A DNA stretch of 64,000 bases, taken from assembly GCA_023398955.1 (NCBI GenBank), contig JAEWRL010000068.1, positions 17,371 through 81,370 of the forward strand. Reading direction: 5' to 3'. Shown piece by piece: positions 1 to 8,812 of the stretch. The position numbers and the translations under genes are program-made. The DNA comes from Pseudomonadota bacterium. GTDB taxonomy: Bacteria > Myxococcota_A > Polyangia > Polyangiales > Polyangiaceae. How positions within the stretch are numbered: the stretch's first letter is position 1; the number at the start of each line of letters is the position of its first letter. The notes below the pieces were generated by a model, which searched no databases, had not been told where the DNA came from, and was given only the letters and a program-made list of their open reading frames with translations.

Positions 1-1407
1 GTGGAAGTAGTCCGGCTCGATGTCCACGTAACACTCCGCGCACTCCTTACCAAAAATGGGATTGATGCCCTCCACGCCACCTCTCAATGCGATTTCCTCG
101 GTGCAGAGCCCCCACATGTCGATCACCTTGGCGTCCGTGAAGACGCCGAAGACGCCGGCGTAGTCCGTGACCAGCTTTTCTCCAGGTTGCCGGATGACGT
201 GCTGCACGAGATCCGTGACTCCAAGCAGGTTCTCGTGCGTGTGGCGAAGGACGTGCTGCGCCTCGGCAAGCTTGCGCCGCTCCTCTTCCGTTTCGACGGT
301 GCCCGAGTACCCGTACACCGCGACGAGTCCAAGGACGCCTGCCAACAGTGAACCGACGCCCGCCCTAGCGAGCCAAGGAGCGCTGCGAACCGAAGTCATG
401 GCGATCTGGGCCCCCCATGCCGCCAACACGCAGGCAAGAGGAAGTATGGGCAGGAAGAAACGATTGAAAGGCATCCAGTCTCCACCTACGTAGATAGAGT
501 AGGCCACCTGGACGACTACCGCTGCCATCAGACCCCAACCCTCGCGTCTCGGTTGTAGTACGAGGGGCAGGAACATCAGGGGTATCACGGCGAGGCCTGC
601 AGATTCCCTCAGAAACCCGTAGGCTTGATCGAAGCCGCGTGTCGGGGCATTCAGGGCTACGAACTCCTTCGCGTAATAGGTACTAGGAAACAGGAGGCCG
701 TAGTAGTCGTATCTCCATAAGAAATAGAGTCCGTACATGAGCACGGCCGGAGCGACCCAGCGCAGGAATACCCGGACCGATAGGCGACGTTCGAGGACGG
801 AGGACGCGGCTTCGAACCCGATCACGACGGCCATGGGAATGAAGCCGTTGATGCGCAGGAGAGCCGCGGGAAGGAATGCCAGAAGAGAATAGCGCCGAGC
901 GTGCGCTGGCTCTCGCAGGTACACGTACCATCCGAACACCAGGGCGGCCATGTACGGCACCGTCTCGAGTCCGGAGAGGGTGGCGCGCACGACATCCGTG
1001 CTCGAGAGGAGGAGGGCCAAGGCGAAGAAGGCTGCCCAGCGGCTGGCGTGTCGACGCGCAAGACGGTAAGTGCAGACGACCCCGATGAGCAGGAATGCGA
1101 ACGCTAGGACGCGCGCTACCGGATAGGGATCCGTACCGGAATGGACCAGGCTCCCCAGGGCCACCAGCACGACCCAAAGGAAGTTCGAGTAGCCCTCGAC
1201 CCGGACGCCGTGGCTGAAGACAGGACCATTGCCTGCCGCCAGGTTGTTCGAGAACGAGAACGAGATGTAAGCGTCGTCGATGCGGAAGTCCCCAACGATT
1301 GCGACCTGGTGGAGAACCAATGCTAGAAGGGCAGTGGTGCCCAGGTAGAAGAGAACGGAGCGGGGCAGGCTAGTGCTGATTCTCCGCAGGTGCTGGTGGA
1401 GGCTCAT
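1..1407 (-). CDS. GT-C membrane glycosyltransferase, AftB/GT39-like (3' end cut by window edge)
   Basis: An open frame of 469 codons runs on the minus strand from ATG at 1407 off the left edge without a stop. The protein is strongly hydrophobic with many membrane segments. Residues 44-50 read DDAYISF and residues 69-78 read RVEGYSNFLW; a further GGDWMPFNRFFLP lies at about 308-320. This spacing of an acidic loop motif, the VEGYxNFLW motif and a GGDxM..R motif is what I know from the mycobacterial arabinofuranosyltransferase AftB group of polyprenyl-phosphate-sugar GT-C enzymes. By family, it would add a sugar to an extracytoplasmic glycan or protein from a lipid-linked donor in the inner membrane. 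Donor and acceptor cannot be read from the sequence. The C-terminal soluble part is incomplete. The neighbouring secreted polysaccharide-related lipoproteins fit an envelope role, which is inference. Confidence 0.8.
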   Translation of the reverse strand, partial: MSLHQHLRRISTSLPRSVLFYLGTTALLALVLHQVAIVGDFRIDDAYISFSFSNNLAAGNGPVFSHGVRVEGYSNFLWVVLVALGSLVHSGTDPYPVARVLAFAFLLIGVVCTYRLARRHASRWAAFFALALLLSSTDVVRATLSGLETVPYMAALVFGWYVYLREPAHARRYSLLAFLPAALLRINGFIPMAVVIGFEAASSVLERRLSVRVFLRWVAPAVLMYGLYFLWRYDYYGLLFPSTYYAKEFVALNAPTRGFDQAYGFLRESAGLAVIPLMFLPLVLQPRREGWGLMAAVVVQVAYSIYVGGDWMPFNRFFLPILPLACVLAAWGAQIAMTSVRSAPWLARAGVGSLLAGVLGLVAVYGYSGTVETEEERRKLAEAQHVLRHTHENLLGVTDLVQHVIRQPGEKLVTDYAGVFGVFTDAKVIDMWGLCTEEIALRGGVEGINPIFGKECAECYVDIEPDYFH

Positions 1408-1820
1408 CGTGGCGCGAGTCTAGCAGAGAGCTCGAGGCGCAGCGGCTGTCGCCGCCAGCGCTCATGCCGTCCTGGGTTGCGATGAGAGCCCCTCCTCGAG
1501 ATCGAGGCTCGTCGAGGACGCCGCGCTTCGTCGGGCGGCTGCGCCACTGGAGACGCCGCTGCTGGCGTAGACGGGAAACCCTCGAGTTTCGGTGCTGGTA
1601 AATTGGCCGGCCCAGGGTTGATCGTTATTCGACAGCGACGTTTTCGCTGCCAGAGGCCAGTCCGTGCTCGCGAGCCACAGCGATCCGCCTCACGATCCAG
1701 GATCATCCCACTCATGACTTAATCCGAAGCGCCTCTGAGTCGCTGGAGCAGACGCCAGCGGCAAGGCCGCGATCGCATTTTCAGAGTGTCAGCAAGAGCC
1801 CGGGGTAAGAGGAATCCGTC
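1408..1820. other. intergenic region without a supported gene
   Basis: This 413-base spacer separates the divergently oriented glycosyltransferase and beta-helix lipoprotein genes, so it should hold promoters for both. I could not identify convincing -35/-10 pairs. A minus-strand frame crosses it, but its product is very Arg/Pro/Ser-rich and resembles no protein I know. A Shine-Dalgarno-like AAGAGGA lies just before 1821. Confidence 0.4.
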
Positions 1821-2933
1821 GTGCAAGGAAGAGAAGTGCCCGCCTTTCTGGGAGTGTTACTCATGGCGTCGTTGGTTGGCGTTGCCTGTGGCGAAGCGAG
1901 TAAGGGCGGTGTCGAGGTGCCCAACCCGCTCGCGGACCCCGAGAGCGGTCCGCCCGCCGGCAACCAGGACGGAGGCTGCGTGGTACCGCCCGCCGCTGGT
2001 CCCGCGAGTGTTGCGTCCCCAGACCATGTCGTCGGCACCGGAACTCCGGAGAGCTGCAGCGCTGACGGCTTCATCGATGCGGTCGCGCAGGGCGGTGTGG
2101 TCACCTTCGACTGCGGGCCAGACCCAGTGGTCATTCAGCTCGAGCGCCCAGCCCGGATCTTCAATGATACCGGACCCGAAATCGTCATCGATGGCGGAGG
2201 TCTAGTGACCCTCAGCGGCATGGGTAGTTCCCGAATCCTCTACATGAATACCTGTGACCCCGACCTGGTGTGGACGACGGAGCATTGTAATGATCAGGAC
2301 CACCCTCGACTCACCGTGCAGAACATCACTTTCGAGCGCGGCAGCCACATGGCGGATGACGCGACCGGAGGCGGAGGCGCAATATGGGCCAGGGGTGGGC
2401 GTTTGAAGATCGTCAACTCGCGGTTCTTCGGCAACCGCTGCGCTGATATCGGGCCGGATGTCGGGGGTGCTGCCGTCCGTGCCTTTGACCAGCATCGAGA
2501 TCAGCCGGTTTACGTCGTGAACTCGACCTTTGGCGGCGCGCCCGAGCTCGGTAACGTGTGTTCGAATGGGGGTGGGATTAGCAGCATCAACGTCTCTTGG
2601 ACGATCCTCAATAGCTTGTTCTCGCATAATCGCGCCATTGGCAATGGCGGGAACCCTGCCCAGAGCGGGACCCCGGGGGGCGGAAGCGGTGGCGCTATCT
2701 ACAACGATGGCAACACGATGACCTTGTCCCTTTGTGGCGTGCGCATCGAGGAGAACGAGGTAAACGCCCACGGTAGCGCCATCTTCTTCGTCAGCAACGA
2801 TCACTCAGGGCGGATTGAGATCACCGATTCGGTCATCACCAACAACAAGGGCGGCTCCTGGTATCCGACGTACCCGCAGATCTCCAATCATGATGACACT
2901 CCGATCGACGTGGTCGGCGCGATGATCGAGTAG
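1821..2933 (+). CDS. secreted right-handed beta-helix lipoprotein
   Basis: The 370-residue product starts at GTG, chosen because AAGAGGA sits about 7 bases upstream and because the frame then begins with a signal peptide ending GVAC-G, a probable lipoprotein cleavage site at Cys23. After a Pro/Gly-rich linker (about 24-55) comes a region like the pectate-lyase-type parallel beta-helix proteins: an early DGFIDAV..GGVVTFDCG segment, IVIDGGG, then LTVQNITFERG, LKIVNSRFFGN, VYVVNSTFGG and IEITDSVITNN repeated rungs. By analogy these helices bind or cleave surface polysaccharides, but I see no definite catalytic triad, so binding, adhesion or enzyme activity are all open. It is convergent with the GH8 lipoprotein gene 49 bases downstream. 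An in-frame ATG at 1863 would remove most of the signal peptide and is less likely. Confidence 0.72.
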   Translation: MQGREVPAFLGVLLMASLVGVACGEASKGGVEVPNPLADPESGPPAGNQDGGCVVPPAAGPASVASPDHVVGTGTPESCSADGFIDAVAQGGVVTFDCGPDPVVIQLERPARIFNDTGPEIVIDGGGLVTLSGMGSSRILYMNTCDPDLVWTTEHCNDQDHPRLTVQNITFERGSHMADDATGGGGAIWARGGRLKIVNSRFFGNRCADIGPDVGGAAVRAFDQHRDQPVYVVNSTFGGAPELGNVCSNGGGISSINVSWTILNSLFSHNRAIGNGGNPAQSGTPGGGSGGAIYNDGNTMTLSLCGVRIEENEVNAHGSAIFFVSNDHSGRIEITDSVITNNKGGSWYPTYPQISNHDDTPIDVVGAMIE

Positions 2934-2982
2934 ACCTCGCGGTCCGCGCCCACGGCGGGAGTCGAGTGCTCATCGAGCTCGT

Positions 2983-4512
2983 CTATTCGCCACCGCAGGG
3001 AGTGAACCCGCCCGTGAGGGTGAGAAGGGACAGAGCTCGCAGCATCCTCGGAAAGTACTCGGCGTCGTGATTGCCGCTGCTGGTGGGGATCGCAACGACC
3101 TCGGCTGCGAACGCATCGACGGTCGCTTGGTCGTCGCTCATCGCAGCCGTCGCCCACGGACCAACGTTGATGACAGTATGATCGTGCGGAGTGGGAGCCT
3201 GCTCGTCGACGCTCCCGTCCAGGAGGTACCATTGTGCGGTGTTCTCGATGCCGACGCTCGCCACCCAGGAGGTGACGCGATCGCTCCAAGTCTTGGCGGC
3301 GCCGGTGCCGTACCAGAGGTAGTCGGTGACGACGCGCCATGGAGTTCGTGCGGCATCGTCGCCGTAGGAGGCAGCACGTGTGTAGGCGTCATGACACTCC
3401 GGAGTAGCATTGCCGCCGTCAGCCGAACCCCAGTTTCGTACCAGGCCAGTGCGAGAGTCTGAGGCGGCCTCCAGCAGCCAGTAAGCGTCACTGGCTGCAG
3501 TTTGCCAGAACTCGGAGTTGCCAGGATCGTAGGCGGCGAACTCGCGATAATACGCAGGTGCAAAGTATGAGTAGTTGACGCATCCGGCGCCCATGTTGTC
3601 GTACCACGTGGAGTCTCCCGGTTGGAGTACATGTCTGCCCTCGTGTGTCGTGAACATATGGGTGCGAATCGCCGCGATGATTCTCGACGCTTCCTCAGCG
3701 TAACCGGATCCTCCCCAGCGGCAGTCGGCCATGATCAAGGCCATCGCGACGTCGAGGTCGGCGTCTGCCGCCGCATTGTCGGGGTAGTCGCTGTATGTCA
3801 GCTCGCGGTGGGCGTCGCAGCCGTAGCGAAGCCAATGCATCAACCCCGTCGCGGGTTGCGGGCTCCAGGGATCGTCGCTCCCCTGATTGAGTGCTTGCTT
3901 ATAGTAGGCGAGGAGTCCATCTACTACCTCCTGGTCCCCGAAAGACACGGCGAGGAGCATTCCATACCCGATTCCCTCCGAGACTGTAGCGTCGAGGCGA
4001 TCGTTCTCCCATCTTACGCGGTGGATGCCATTGCCACAGTTCTCCAAGTGGACAGTCGCCCAGTCCTCGTAGGCGGCGCGGGCGTCGGCCGGCGTGACGG
4101 TGTTCGGGACGAAGCCCCACCCGTAAGGCGATTCGGGCACCCCCCCTACGCCAGCACCACCGTTCGGCGCACCGCCCACGGCAGACCCGCCACCCGCGGC
4201 AGACCCGCCACCCGCGGCAGACCCGCCAGCGCCGGGCGCCCCGCCTGACTCCAGCGAACCGCCTGCGTTCGTCCCCCCACTCGTCAAGGCGGCGCCGCCG
4301 TTGCTTCCCGGCGCGCCTCCCGACGGTGTGCCCCCGAGCGACACGCTACCCCCCTCCGCTGTAGGGGGGACCGTCACGCCGCCCGTTCCGAGCTGCATGG
4401 GTCCGGGCGCATTCTGTTCGCTTCCCTCGCTGCAGCCCGCACTGGAAGCTACGGCGACGAGGATAGTGGAGCCGGTGATAAGAAACAGGAAAGAGGAAGC
4501 AGGTAAGCGCAT
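2983..4512 (-). CDS. glycoside hydrolase family 8 lipoprotein
   Basis: The start at ATG 4512 gives a 509-residue protein with a clean lipoprotein signal (hydrophobic core, SSAGC site at about Cys27); an upstream GTG at 4530 is the alternative. Residues about 35-125 form a Gly/Ala/Ser/Pro linker of the kind common on myxobacterial surface enzymes. The rest is a GH8 (alpha/alpha)6 domain: VSEGIGYGMLLAV carries the family's catalytic-acid Glu, AAADADLDVAMALIMADCRW closely follows the GH8 signature with the nucleophile-region Asp, and GDDAARTPWR is the conserved late motif. GH8 enzymes hydrolyse beta-1,4 glucans, chitosan or xylo-oligosaccharides outside the cell. The exact substrate cannot be decided. 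It could serve cellulose or biofilm-matrix turnover or predation. galE lies upstream on the same strand. Confidence 0.85.
   Translation of the reverse strand: MRLPASSFLFLITGSTILVAVASSAGCSEGSEQNAPGPMQLGTGGVTVPPTAEGGSVSLGGTPSGGAPGSNGGAALTSGGTNAGGSLESGGAPGAGGSAAGGGSAAGGGSAVGGAPNGGAGVGGVPESPYGWGFVPNTVTPADARAAYEDWATVHLENCGNGIHRVRWENDRLDATVSEGIGYGMLLAVSFGDQEVVDGLLAYYKQALNQGSDDPWSPQPATGLMHWLRYGCDAHRELTYSDYPDNAAADADLDVAMALIMADCRWGGSGYAEEASRIIAAIRTHMFTTHEGRHVLQPGDSTWYDNMGAGCVNYSYFAPAYYREFAAYDPGNSEFWQTAASDAYWLLEAASDSRTGLVRNWGSADGGNATPECHDAYTRAASYGDDAARTPWRVVTDYLWYGTGAAKTWSDRVTSWVASVGIENTAQWYLLDGSVDEQAPTPHDHTVINVGPWATAAMSDDQATVDAFAAEVVAIPTSSGNHDAEYFPRMLRALSLLTLTGGFTPCGGE
4180..4228 (-). repeat. 18-bp tandem repeat encoding GH8 linker
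   Basis: Two perfect copies of an 18-base unit (4180-4197 and 4198-4215, starting GGCAGACCCGCC on the plus strand) are followed by a third copy matching for its first 13 bases. On the coding strand each unit encodes a Gly/Ser/Ala hexapeptide, so changes in copy number would lengthen or shorten the linker of the GH8 lipoprotein without breaking the frame. Confidence 0.85.
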
Positions 4513-4689
4513 GCCCTCAACGAATAGCACACGCGCCGCGCGTGGAGGCGCGATGCGGCCTCCTCACTCGCGCACCTCGGCTTCAAAGCGTGGGCGCATG
4601 GCCAGAGGCGCGAAACCCAACGAACCGCGGCTATTGAGTTCCAGGTGTGTCGGAGTTATCGCGTCAGCGCGTACTGCGGGGTCGGGCGA

Positions 4690-5718
4690 CTAGAGCGGAT
4701 TGTTCTCCAGGCCAACCTGCCAGCGCCAAGCGTCGCGCATGGCGTCCGTTATTGAGAGCTTTGCTCGCCAGCCCAAGGTCGACTCTGCCTTGGCGACGTC
4801 TGCATACGTCTCGATGACATCTCCGGGTCGCCGCGGCCCTATCACGTAATTCAAGGTGCGCCCGGCAGCGGCTTCGAACGCCTGGATCGCTTCCAGGACG
4901 CTCGTGCCCTTTCCAGTGCCGACGTTGAAGACCTCATTATAGCCCGAGCGCCTCTCCCGGCCAATCCACTCGAGCGACGCGACGTGAGCCTTGGCGAGGT
5001 CCACCACGTGGATGTAGTCGCGAACGCAGGTCCCATCCCCGGTGGGGTAGTCGTCGCCGAAGACCGTCAGCTTCTCGCGAAGCCCTGCTGCTGCCTGAGT
5101 GATGTAGGGTACGAGGTTTTCCGGGCTGCCCAGCGGAAGCTCCCCAATGAGTCCCGACGGGTGGGCGCCGACCGGGTTGAAGTAGCGCAACGTCACTGCG
5201 CGCAGGGGCGCGCCAGATGTCACGAGGTCATCGATGATGTCCTCGCACATCTGTTTGGTGCGCCCATATGGTGATTCCGCTCGCTTGAGCGGGCTACGCT
5301 CCGTTACGGGCAATGAGTCGGGTTGGCCGTAGACCGTGCAGGACGACGAGAAGACGAAGACGCCAATGCCGTGGCTGCGCATGGCTTGGAGCACCGTCAC
5401 GAGCGAACCGAGGTTGTTGCGAAAGTAGGCGAGCGGGTGGGCAACGGATGCGCTCACGGACTTGAATGCCGCGAAGTGGATGACCCCGTAGACCTCACCC
5501 TCTCGCGCGAATAAGCCGTCGACCGCGCTCGGATCCGAACAATCGACGTCGTGCACGGTCACCCCGTGGCCGGCGATCTGTTTCAGGCGAGCGATGATGC
5601 GTCTATCAGAGTTGCTGAAGTTGTCGACGACAATCGGCGAGTATCCGGCCTGGACGAGCTCGACCGCCGTGTGGGAGCCAATGAACCCTGCACCCCCAGT
5701 CACGATCACTTTCTTCAT
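4690..5718 (-). CDS. galE: UDP-glucose 4-epimerase
   Basis: This 342-residue cytoplasmic enzyme interconverts UDP-glucose and UDP-galactose with bound NAD, feeding galactose into surface polysaccharide. The N-terminus VTGGAGFIGSH (6-16) is the Rossmann dinucleotide motif of extended short-chain dehydrogenases. SSSCTVYG at 124-131 and YGRTK at 151-155 give the catalytic Ser/Thr, Tyr151 and Lys155. RYFNPVGAHPSG and GDGTCVRDYIHVVDLA are GalE hallmark stretches, the latter separating it from other sugar epimerases. Length is normal. It sits on the minus strand between pcm (upstream, about 125 bases) and the GH8 gene (159 bases downstream), consistent with a loose surface-sugar cluster. Confidence 0.96.
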   Translation of the reverse strand: MKKVIVTGGAGFIGSHTAVELVQAGYSPIVVDNFSNSDRRIIARLKQIAGHGVTVHDVDCSDPSAVDGLFAREGEVYGVIHFAAFKSVSASVAHPLAYFRNNLGSLVTVLQAMRSHGIGVFVFSSSCTVYGQPDSLPVTERSPLKRAESPYGRTKQMCEDIIDDLVTSGAPLRAVTLRYFNPVGAHPSGLIGELPLGSPENLVPYITQAAAGLREKLTVFGDDYPTGDGTCVRDYIHVVDLAKAHVASLEWIGRERRSGYNEVFNVGTGKGTSVLEAIQAFEAAAGRTLNYVIGPRRPGDVIETYADVAKAESTLGWRAKLSITDAMRDAWRWQVGLENNPL

Positions 5719-5843
5719 CGATGTTCTCCTCGAGAGCCGGCGACCCTACTACGATTCTCGACGGGCGACGAGAAGCACCGAACGGGTCCGAGCCGCTGGG
5801 GCGCGTTCCAGCAGCTGGCCAACCCGACGACGGCCCCAGACTC

Positions 5844-6485
5844 TTACCCATCTCGCTGCGCTCTCCCCGTCATCGGCACGAAGCGCACTGGGATGGCAGG
5901 GCGTCGCCGGTAGCCCTGGGCCGTCTTCTCGATGACGAGCAGCTCCTGGGAGCACTCGCCGATGGGTATCACGAGATGGCCGCCCTGTGCGAGCTGGGTC
6001 AACAGCGGCTGCGGAACCTCGGGAGGCGCTGCCGTGACGAGGATGGCACTGAAAGGTGCTGCCTCTGGCCAACCAGTGTAACCATCCCCCAATCGAAAAT
6101 GAACGCTCTTCGCCAACCCGAGCCGGGTCAAGTCGCTGCGGGCGCGTTCGGCAAGGGCCCCGATGACCTCCACCGTGAAGACCTCGGCTGCCAATGCCGC
6201 GAGAATCGCCGTCTGATATCCGGAACCCGTACCCACCTCGAGCACGCGGTCTTCGGGCTGGATCTCCGCCAACGCCGTCATCAGCGCTACAATGTACGGC
6301 TGACTAATCGTCTGGCCGTCACCGATGGGGAGCGGCCGGTTCTCGTAGGCATGGGGACGCTCCGTTGGCGGTACCAATTCGTGCCGCGGGGTGTCCCGAA
6401 TCGCCTGCAGGACGCGAGCATCATGGATTCCCTCCAACTGCAAGACTCGCAGGAGCCTTTCCCGCGCCTCCGCTAGGTCGCTCAT
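5844..6485 (-). CDS. pcm: protein-L-isoaspartate O-methyltransferase
   Basis: The 213-residue enzyme uses S-adenosylmethionine to methylate L-isoaspartyl residues, starting repair of aged proteins. The start at ATG 6485 is chosen because GGAAAGGA precedes it at normal spacing; an upstream in-frame start at 6524 would add 13 residues and lacks this site. GDGQTISQPYIVALM is the family signature before the methyltransferase fold, VLEVGTGSGYQTAIL is SAM motif I, and ILVTAAPPEVPQPLLTQL with GGHLVIPIG completes the PCMT core. Length is typical of bacterial Pcm. It lies 125 bases upstream of galE on the same strand, with no obvious functional link. Confidence 0.95.
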   Translation of the reverse strand: MSDLAEARERLLRVLQLEGIHDARVLQAIRDTPRHELVPPTERPHAYENRPLPIGDGQTISQPYIVALMTALAEIQPEDRVLEVGTGSGYQTAILAALAAEVFTVEVIGALAERARSDLTRLGLAKSVHFRLGDGYTGWPEAAPFSAILVTAAPPEVPQPLLTQLAQGGHLVIPIGECSQELLVIEKTAQGYRRRPAIPVRFVPMTGRAQRDG

Positions 6486-6816
6486 CGTCTTCCTTTCCAG
6501 CGCTGTCAGGTCTTGCACGGCCACCGCTGCGGCCTTCCAGAGTCACGTCGTCGCGAAGAGTTCACTGATCGCGGCTGTGTGCACGTGGGCTGGCCCTCCG
6601 CCGCTGTTGGAGAGTACTGGCTGTCCACTTTCTTGGCGGTGGTATCGCTCATCGATCACGCTGCCACAACTGGAACCGGACGGTTACCGGGCAAGCACCC
6701 TTCGTGCCGAACCTGCGCTGCGGTGGTCGGCTCGCGGCTTTCGGATGAACCACGGAACCGATGCCGTGGCATCGAGGCGGTTTGACGCGGTGGCGTGGCA
6801 CACCCATATCGGTGGC

Positions 6817-7230
6817 ATGTTGGCTCACGCTCTGGGATCCAAAGCGGATCATGCCTATGCGCTTCTGCGCATCGTGTCGGGGTTGATGTTCGCGTTTCAC
6901 GGATTCCAAAAGATCTTCGGGGTTCTGACAGATTTTCAGCCGGCCATCGGTTCACAGCTGTGGATCGGGGGCATTATCGAAATAGTTTGCGGGGTTGCGA
7001 TCGCGCTGGGCGTACTGACGCCATGGGTGGCACTGCTTGCGAGCGCCACCATGCTGGTAGCCTACGTGCAGTTCCACTGGAAGTTCGATGTCGGGGACAA
7101 CCTGTTCCCTACAATCAACAAGGGAGAGCTGGCCCTTCTGTACGCCACCGTCTTCCTTTTCGTAGCCTGCCGCGGAGCGGGGCGCTGGAGCGTGGATGGC
7201 AGGCGTCGGCGCGGTGGCTCCGTGATCTGA
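6817..7230 (+). CDS. DoxX-family membrane protein
   Basis: The product of 137 residues has four predicted membrane helices. It shows the DoxX pattern: LLRIVSGLMFAFHGFQKIFG in the first helix, then WIGGIIEIVCGVAIALG, WVALLASATMLVAYVQFHW and GELALLYATVFLFVA. DoxX-family members are inner-membrane proteins, some linked to quinone oxidation or thiol/oxidative stress, but the function of most is unknown. The frame stays open far upstream (to 6391), across the pcm promoter. I place the start at ATG 6817 because family similarity begins there; ATG 6745 is possible. Downstream it converges on hrcA across an inverted repeat. Confidence 0.75.
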   Translation: MLAHALGSKADHAYALLRIVSGLMFAFHGFQKIFGVLTDFQPAIGSQLWIGGIIEIVCGVAIALGVLTPWVALLASATMLVAYVQFHWKFDVGDNLFPTINKGELALLYATVFLFVACRGAGRWSVDGRRRRGGSVI

Positions 7231-7360
7231 GCAGCGCGCAGCAGCGAGTGTTGCCGAATGGCGCTGCCGCAGATACTCCCGCTTTTTTGCAGGCGGACCG
7301 TCAGGACGAGCTGGGACGGGAAGGAGCTCCTGAATGAGCGAGCGCAATTCTCGGTCGCCT

Positions 7361-7396
7361 CTTGCCCAGCTCCTGCCGGGGCGAGGACTGGGCAAG
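7361..7396. terminator. inverted repeat between convergent doxX and hrcA
   Basis: CTTGCCCAG (7361-7369) is repeated in inverted form as CTGGGCAAG (7388-7396), and TCCT/AGGA in the loop adds four more pairs with a one-base bulge. It lies between two convergent genes, so a bidirectional terminator is the simplest reading. There is no U-tract on either side, which lowers confidence. Confidence 0.45.
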
Positions 7397-7447
7397 AAGC
7401 TCGAAGGCCGTGGTCTGCTGGGACCCATTCCTGTTGTTTGCGCGAGA

Positions 7448-8539
7448 TTACCGCTCGTCCTCGCCGTGCGGCTCCTGGCGTGCTGGGTCTAACCGTGGAT
7501 TCGCACCGCGCGCCAGCGCACTGCTCATGGCCTCCGCGGTTGCGCCGATGAGGGGGACGAGCGACGGGTAGTCCATGCGCGTCGGGCCAATGATGCCTAT
7601 CGCACCTCCCGGGCTGTTCTCGCTCTCCTGGTACGGGGCCACGACCATGCTGACGGGGTACCCGATCGCCTCACTTGTATCGCGTCCCAGGAAGACCTGC
7701 ACCTGTGCGCTCTCCAACGTTCTGTCGAGCAGCAAGAGCAATCGCTCCCGGTCTTCCAAGGCCCGCAGCAGCTCTCGGACCCGGTCGGCGGACGCGAACT
7801 CTGGCTGATCCAGTAGCCGCGATGCCTCTTCGACGAATACGTCCATGCGTCCACGAGGGGCGCCTTCGAGAGCCGCATCCACCAGGGTCAGTCCAAGCTT
7901 GCTCAGCGCGGCAAGCTCGTCCCGCTGCTCGGCGAGGGCATGACTGAGACGCTCGCGCAGGCCCGAGAGGGTGTTGCCCTCGACGGTGTCTTCCAGCAGA
8001 TGATGGAGTCGCTCTAGATCGGGCTCGGCCAGGCTCAGGTCCACGTAGATGTAACGGTTCTCCACCGACCCATCGGAGAGGACGAGCACGCTCAGCAATT
8101 CCCCCGGACGAGTCGGTATGAAGCGCAGCTTGCGGAGCGTTCTGCTCTCGATCCGGGGTCGCGCCACCACCGCGGGAGCTCCCGTGAGCATGCAGAGCAG
8201 CTTGCCCGTCTCCCTGACGATATCGCTGCCCGCCGGGATCTTCTCGAACCAGGCGGAGATGCGGGACGAGTCGCCTGACGACAATCTGCGGATCCCCATC
8301 AGGGCATCGATGTACAACCGAAACGCAGCTTCCGTGGGTATCCGTCCCGCTGACGTGTGCGGCTGAGATAAGAAGCCTTGGTCCTCGAGATCTGAAAGCA
8401 CATTGCGCACCGTTGCCGCAGAGAGTTCAAACCCGTACTTCTTTGTGAGCGTTCGACTCCCCACCGGTTCGCCCGTCGCGATGAACTCCGTGACGACGGC
8501 ATAGAGGACGGCCTGCGCACGCTTCGATAAGCTTGTCAC
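7448..8539 (-). CDS. hrcA: heat-inducible transcription repressor HrcA
   Basis: HrcA is the dimeric repressor that binds CIRCE operators of chaperone operons and is released on heat shock. The N-terminal winged helix is clear: SKRAQAVLYAVVTEFIATG, GSRTLTKKYGFELSAATVRN and DLEDQGFLSQPHTSAGRIPT. The C-terminal HrcA domain ends with GGAIGIIGPTRMDYPSLVPL and an AMSSAL-type tail. From GTG 8539 (or the adjacent GTG 8542) the protein is 363 residues, matching the family; the frame continues upstream to 8770 but that extension is basic and low in complexity. It is divergent from the response regulator at 8813. I found no CIRCE arms in its upstream region or before grpE, so its operators in this genome may lie elsewhere or be divergent in sequence. 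Confidence 0.93.
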   Translation of the reverse strand: MTSLSKRAQAVLYAVVTEFIATGEPVGSRTLTKKYGFELSAATVRNVLSDLEDQGFLSQPHTSAGRIPTEAAFRLYIDALMGIRRLSSGDSSRISAWFEKIPAGSDIVRETGKLLCMLTGAPAVVARPRIESRTLRKLRFIPTRPGELLSVLVLSDGSVENRYIYVDLSLAEPDLERLHHLLEDTVEGNTLSGLRERLSHALAEQRDELAALSKLGLTLVDAALEGAPRGRMDVFVEEASRLLDQPEFASADRVRELLRALEDRERLLLLLDRTLESAQVQVFLGRDTSEAIGYPVSMVVAPYQESENSPGGAIGIIGPTRMDYPSLVPLIGATAEAMSSALARGANPRLDPARQEPHGEDER

Positions 8540-8752
8540 CACCGGGTAGTCTGACGCGGTACCGGTCGCTGCGCCAAATCGCGCCGGTCGGCTGGATGTA
8601 TCGCTTGGGGTCGGGAGTCGCCCTTCAGCGAAGCTCGCCGTGGCACGACGGCAGGTGCAGGAAGAGCCTCTTGACCGGGAGCGGCCGGGCTCCTGGCGAC
8701 GGAGTTGCCCGCTCGGCCCAGAGCACCGTTCTCCGCTACCTTGGCCAAATCC

Positions 8753-8781
8753 TTGACAGTTTTGGCGCACAATTCGATGAT
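8753..8781 (+). promoter_or_regulatory. sigma70-type promoter for the response regulator
   Basis: TTGACA at 8753-8758 matches the -35 consensus perfectly. GATGAT follows after 17 bases as a four-of-six -10 box (8776-8781). The predicted transcription start near 8788 gives a leader of about 25 bases before GTG 8813, including GGAGGA. Confidence 0.55.
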
Positions 8782-8812
8782 CCCTGCCTCGCTATCCCCA
8801 TGCGGAGGACTC

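Noticed and set aside
1404..1715. Minus-strand frame overlapping the GT-C start.
   Set aside because: Arg-rich low-complexity product; promoters for flanking genes are expected here instead.
2958..2982. GAGTGCTC sequence resembling half of a CIRCE arm.
   Set aside because: No matching TTAGCACTC partner at the proper distance; between two convergent gene ends.
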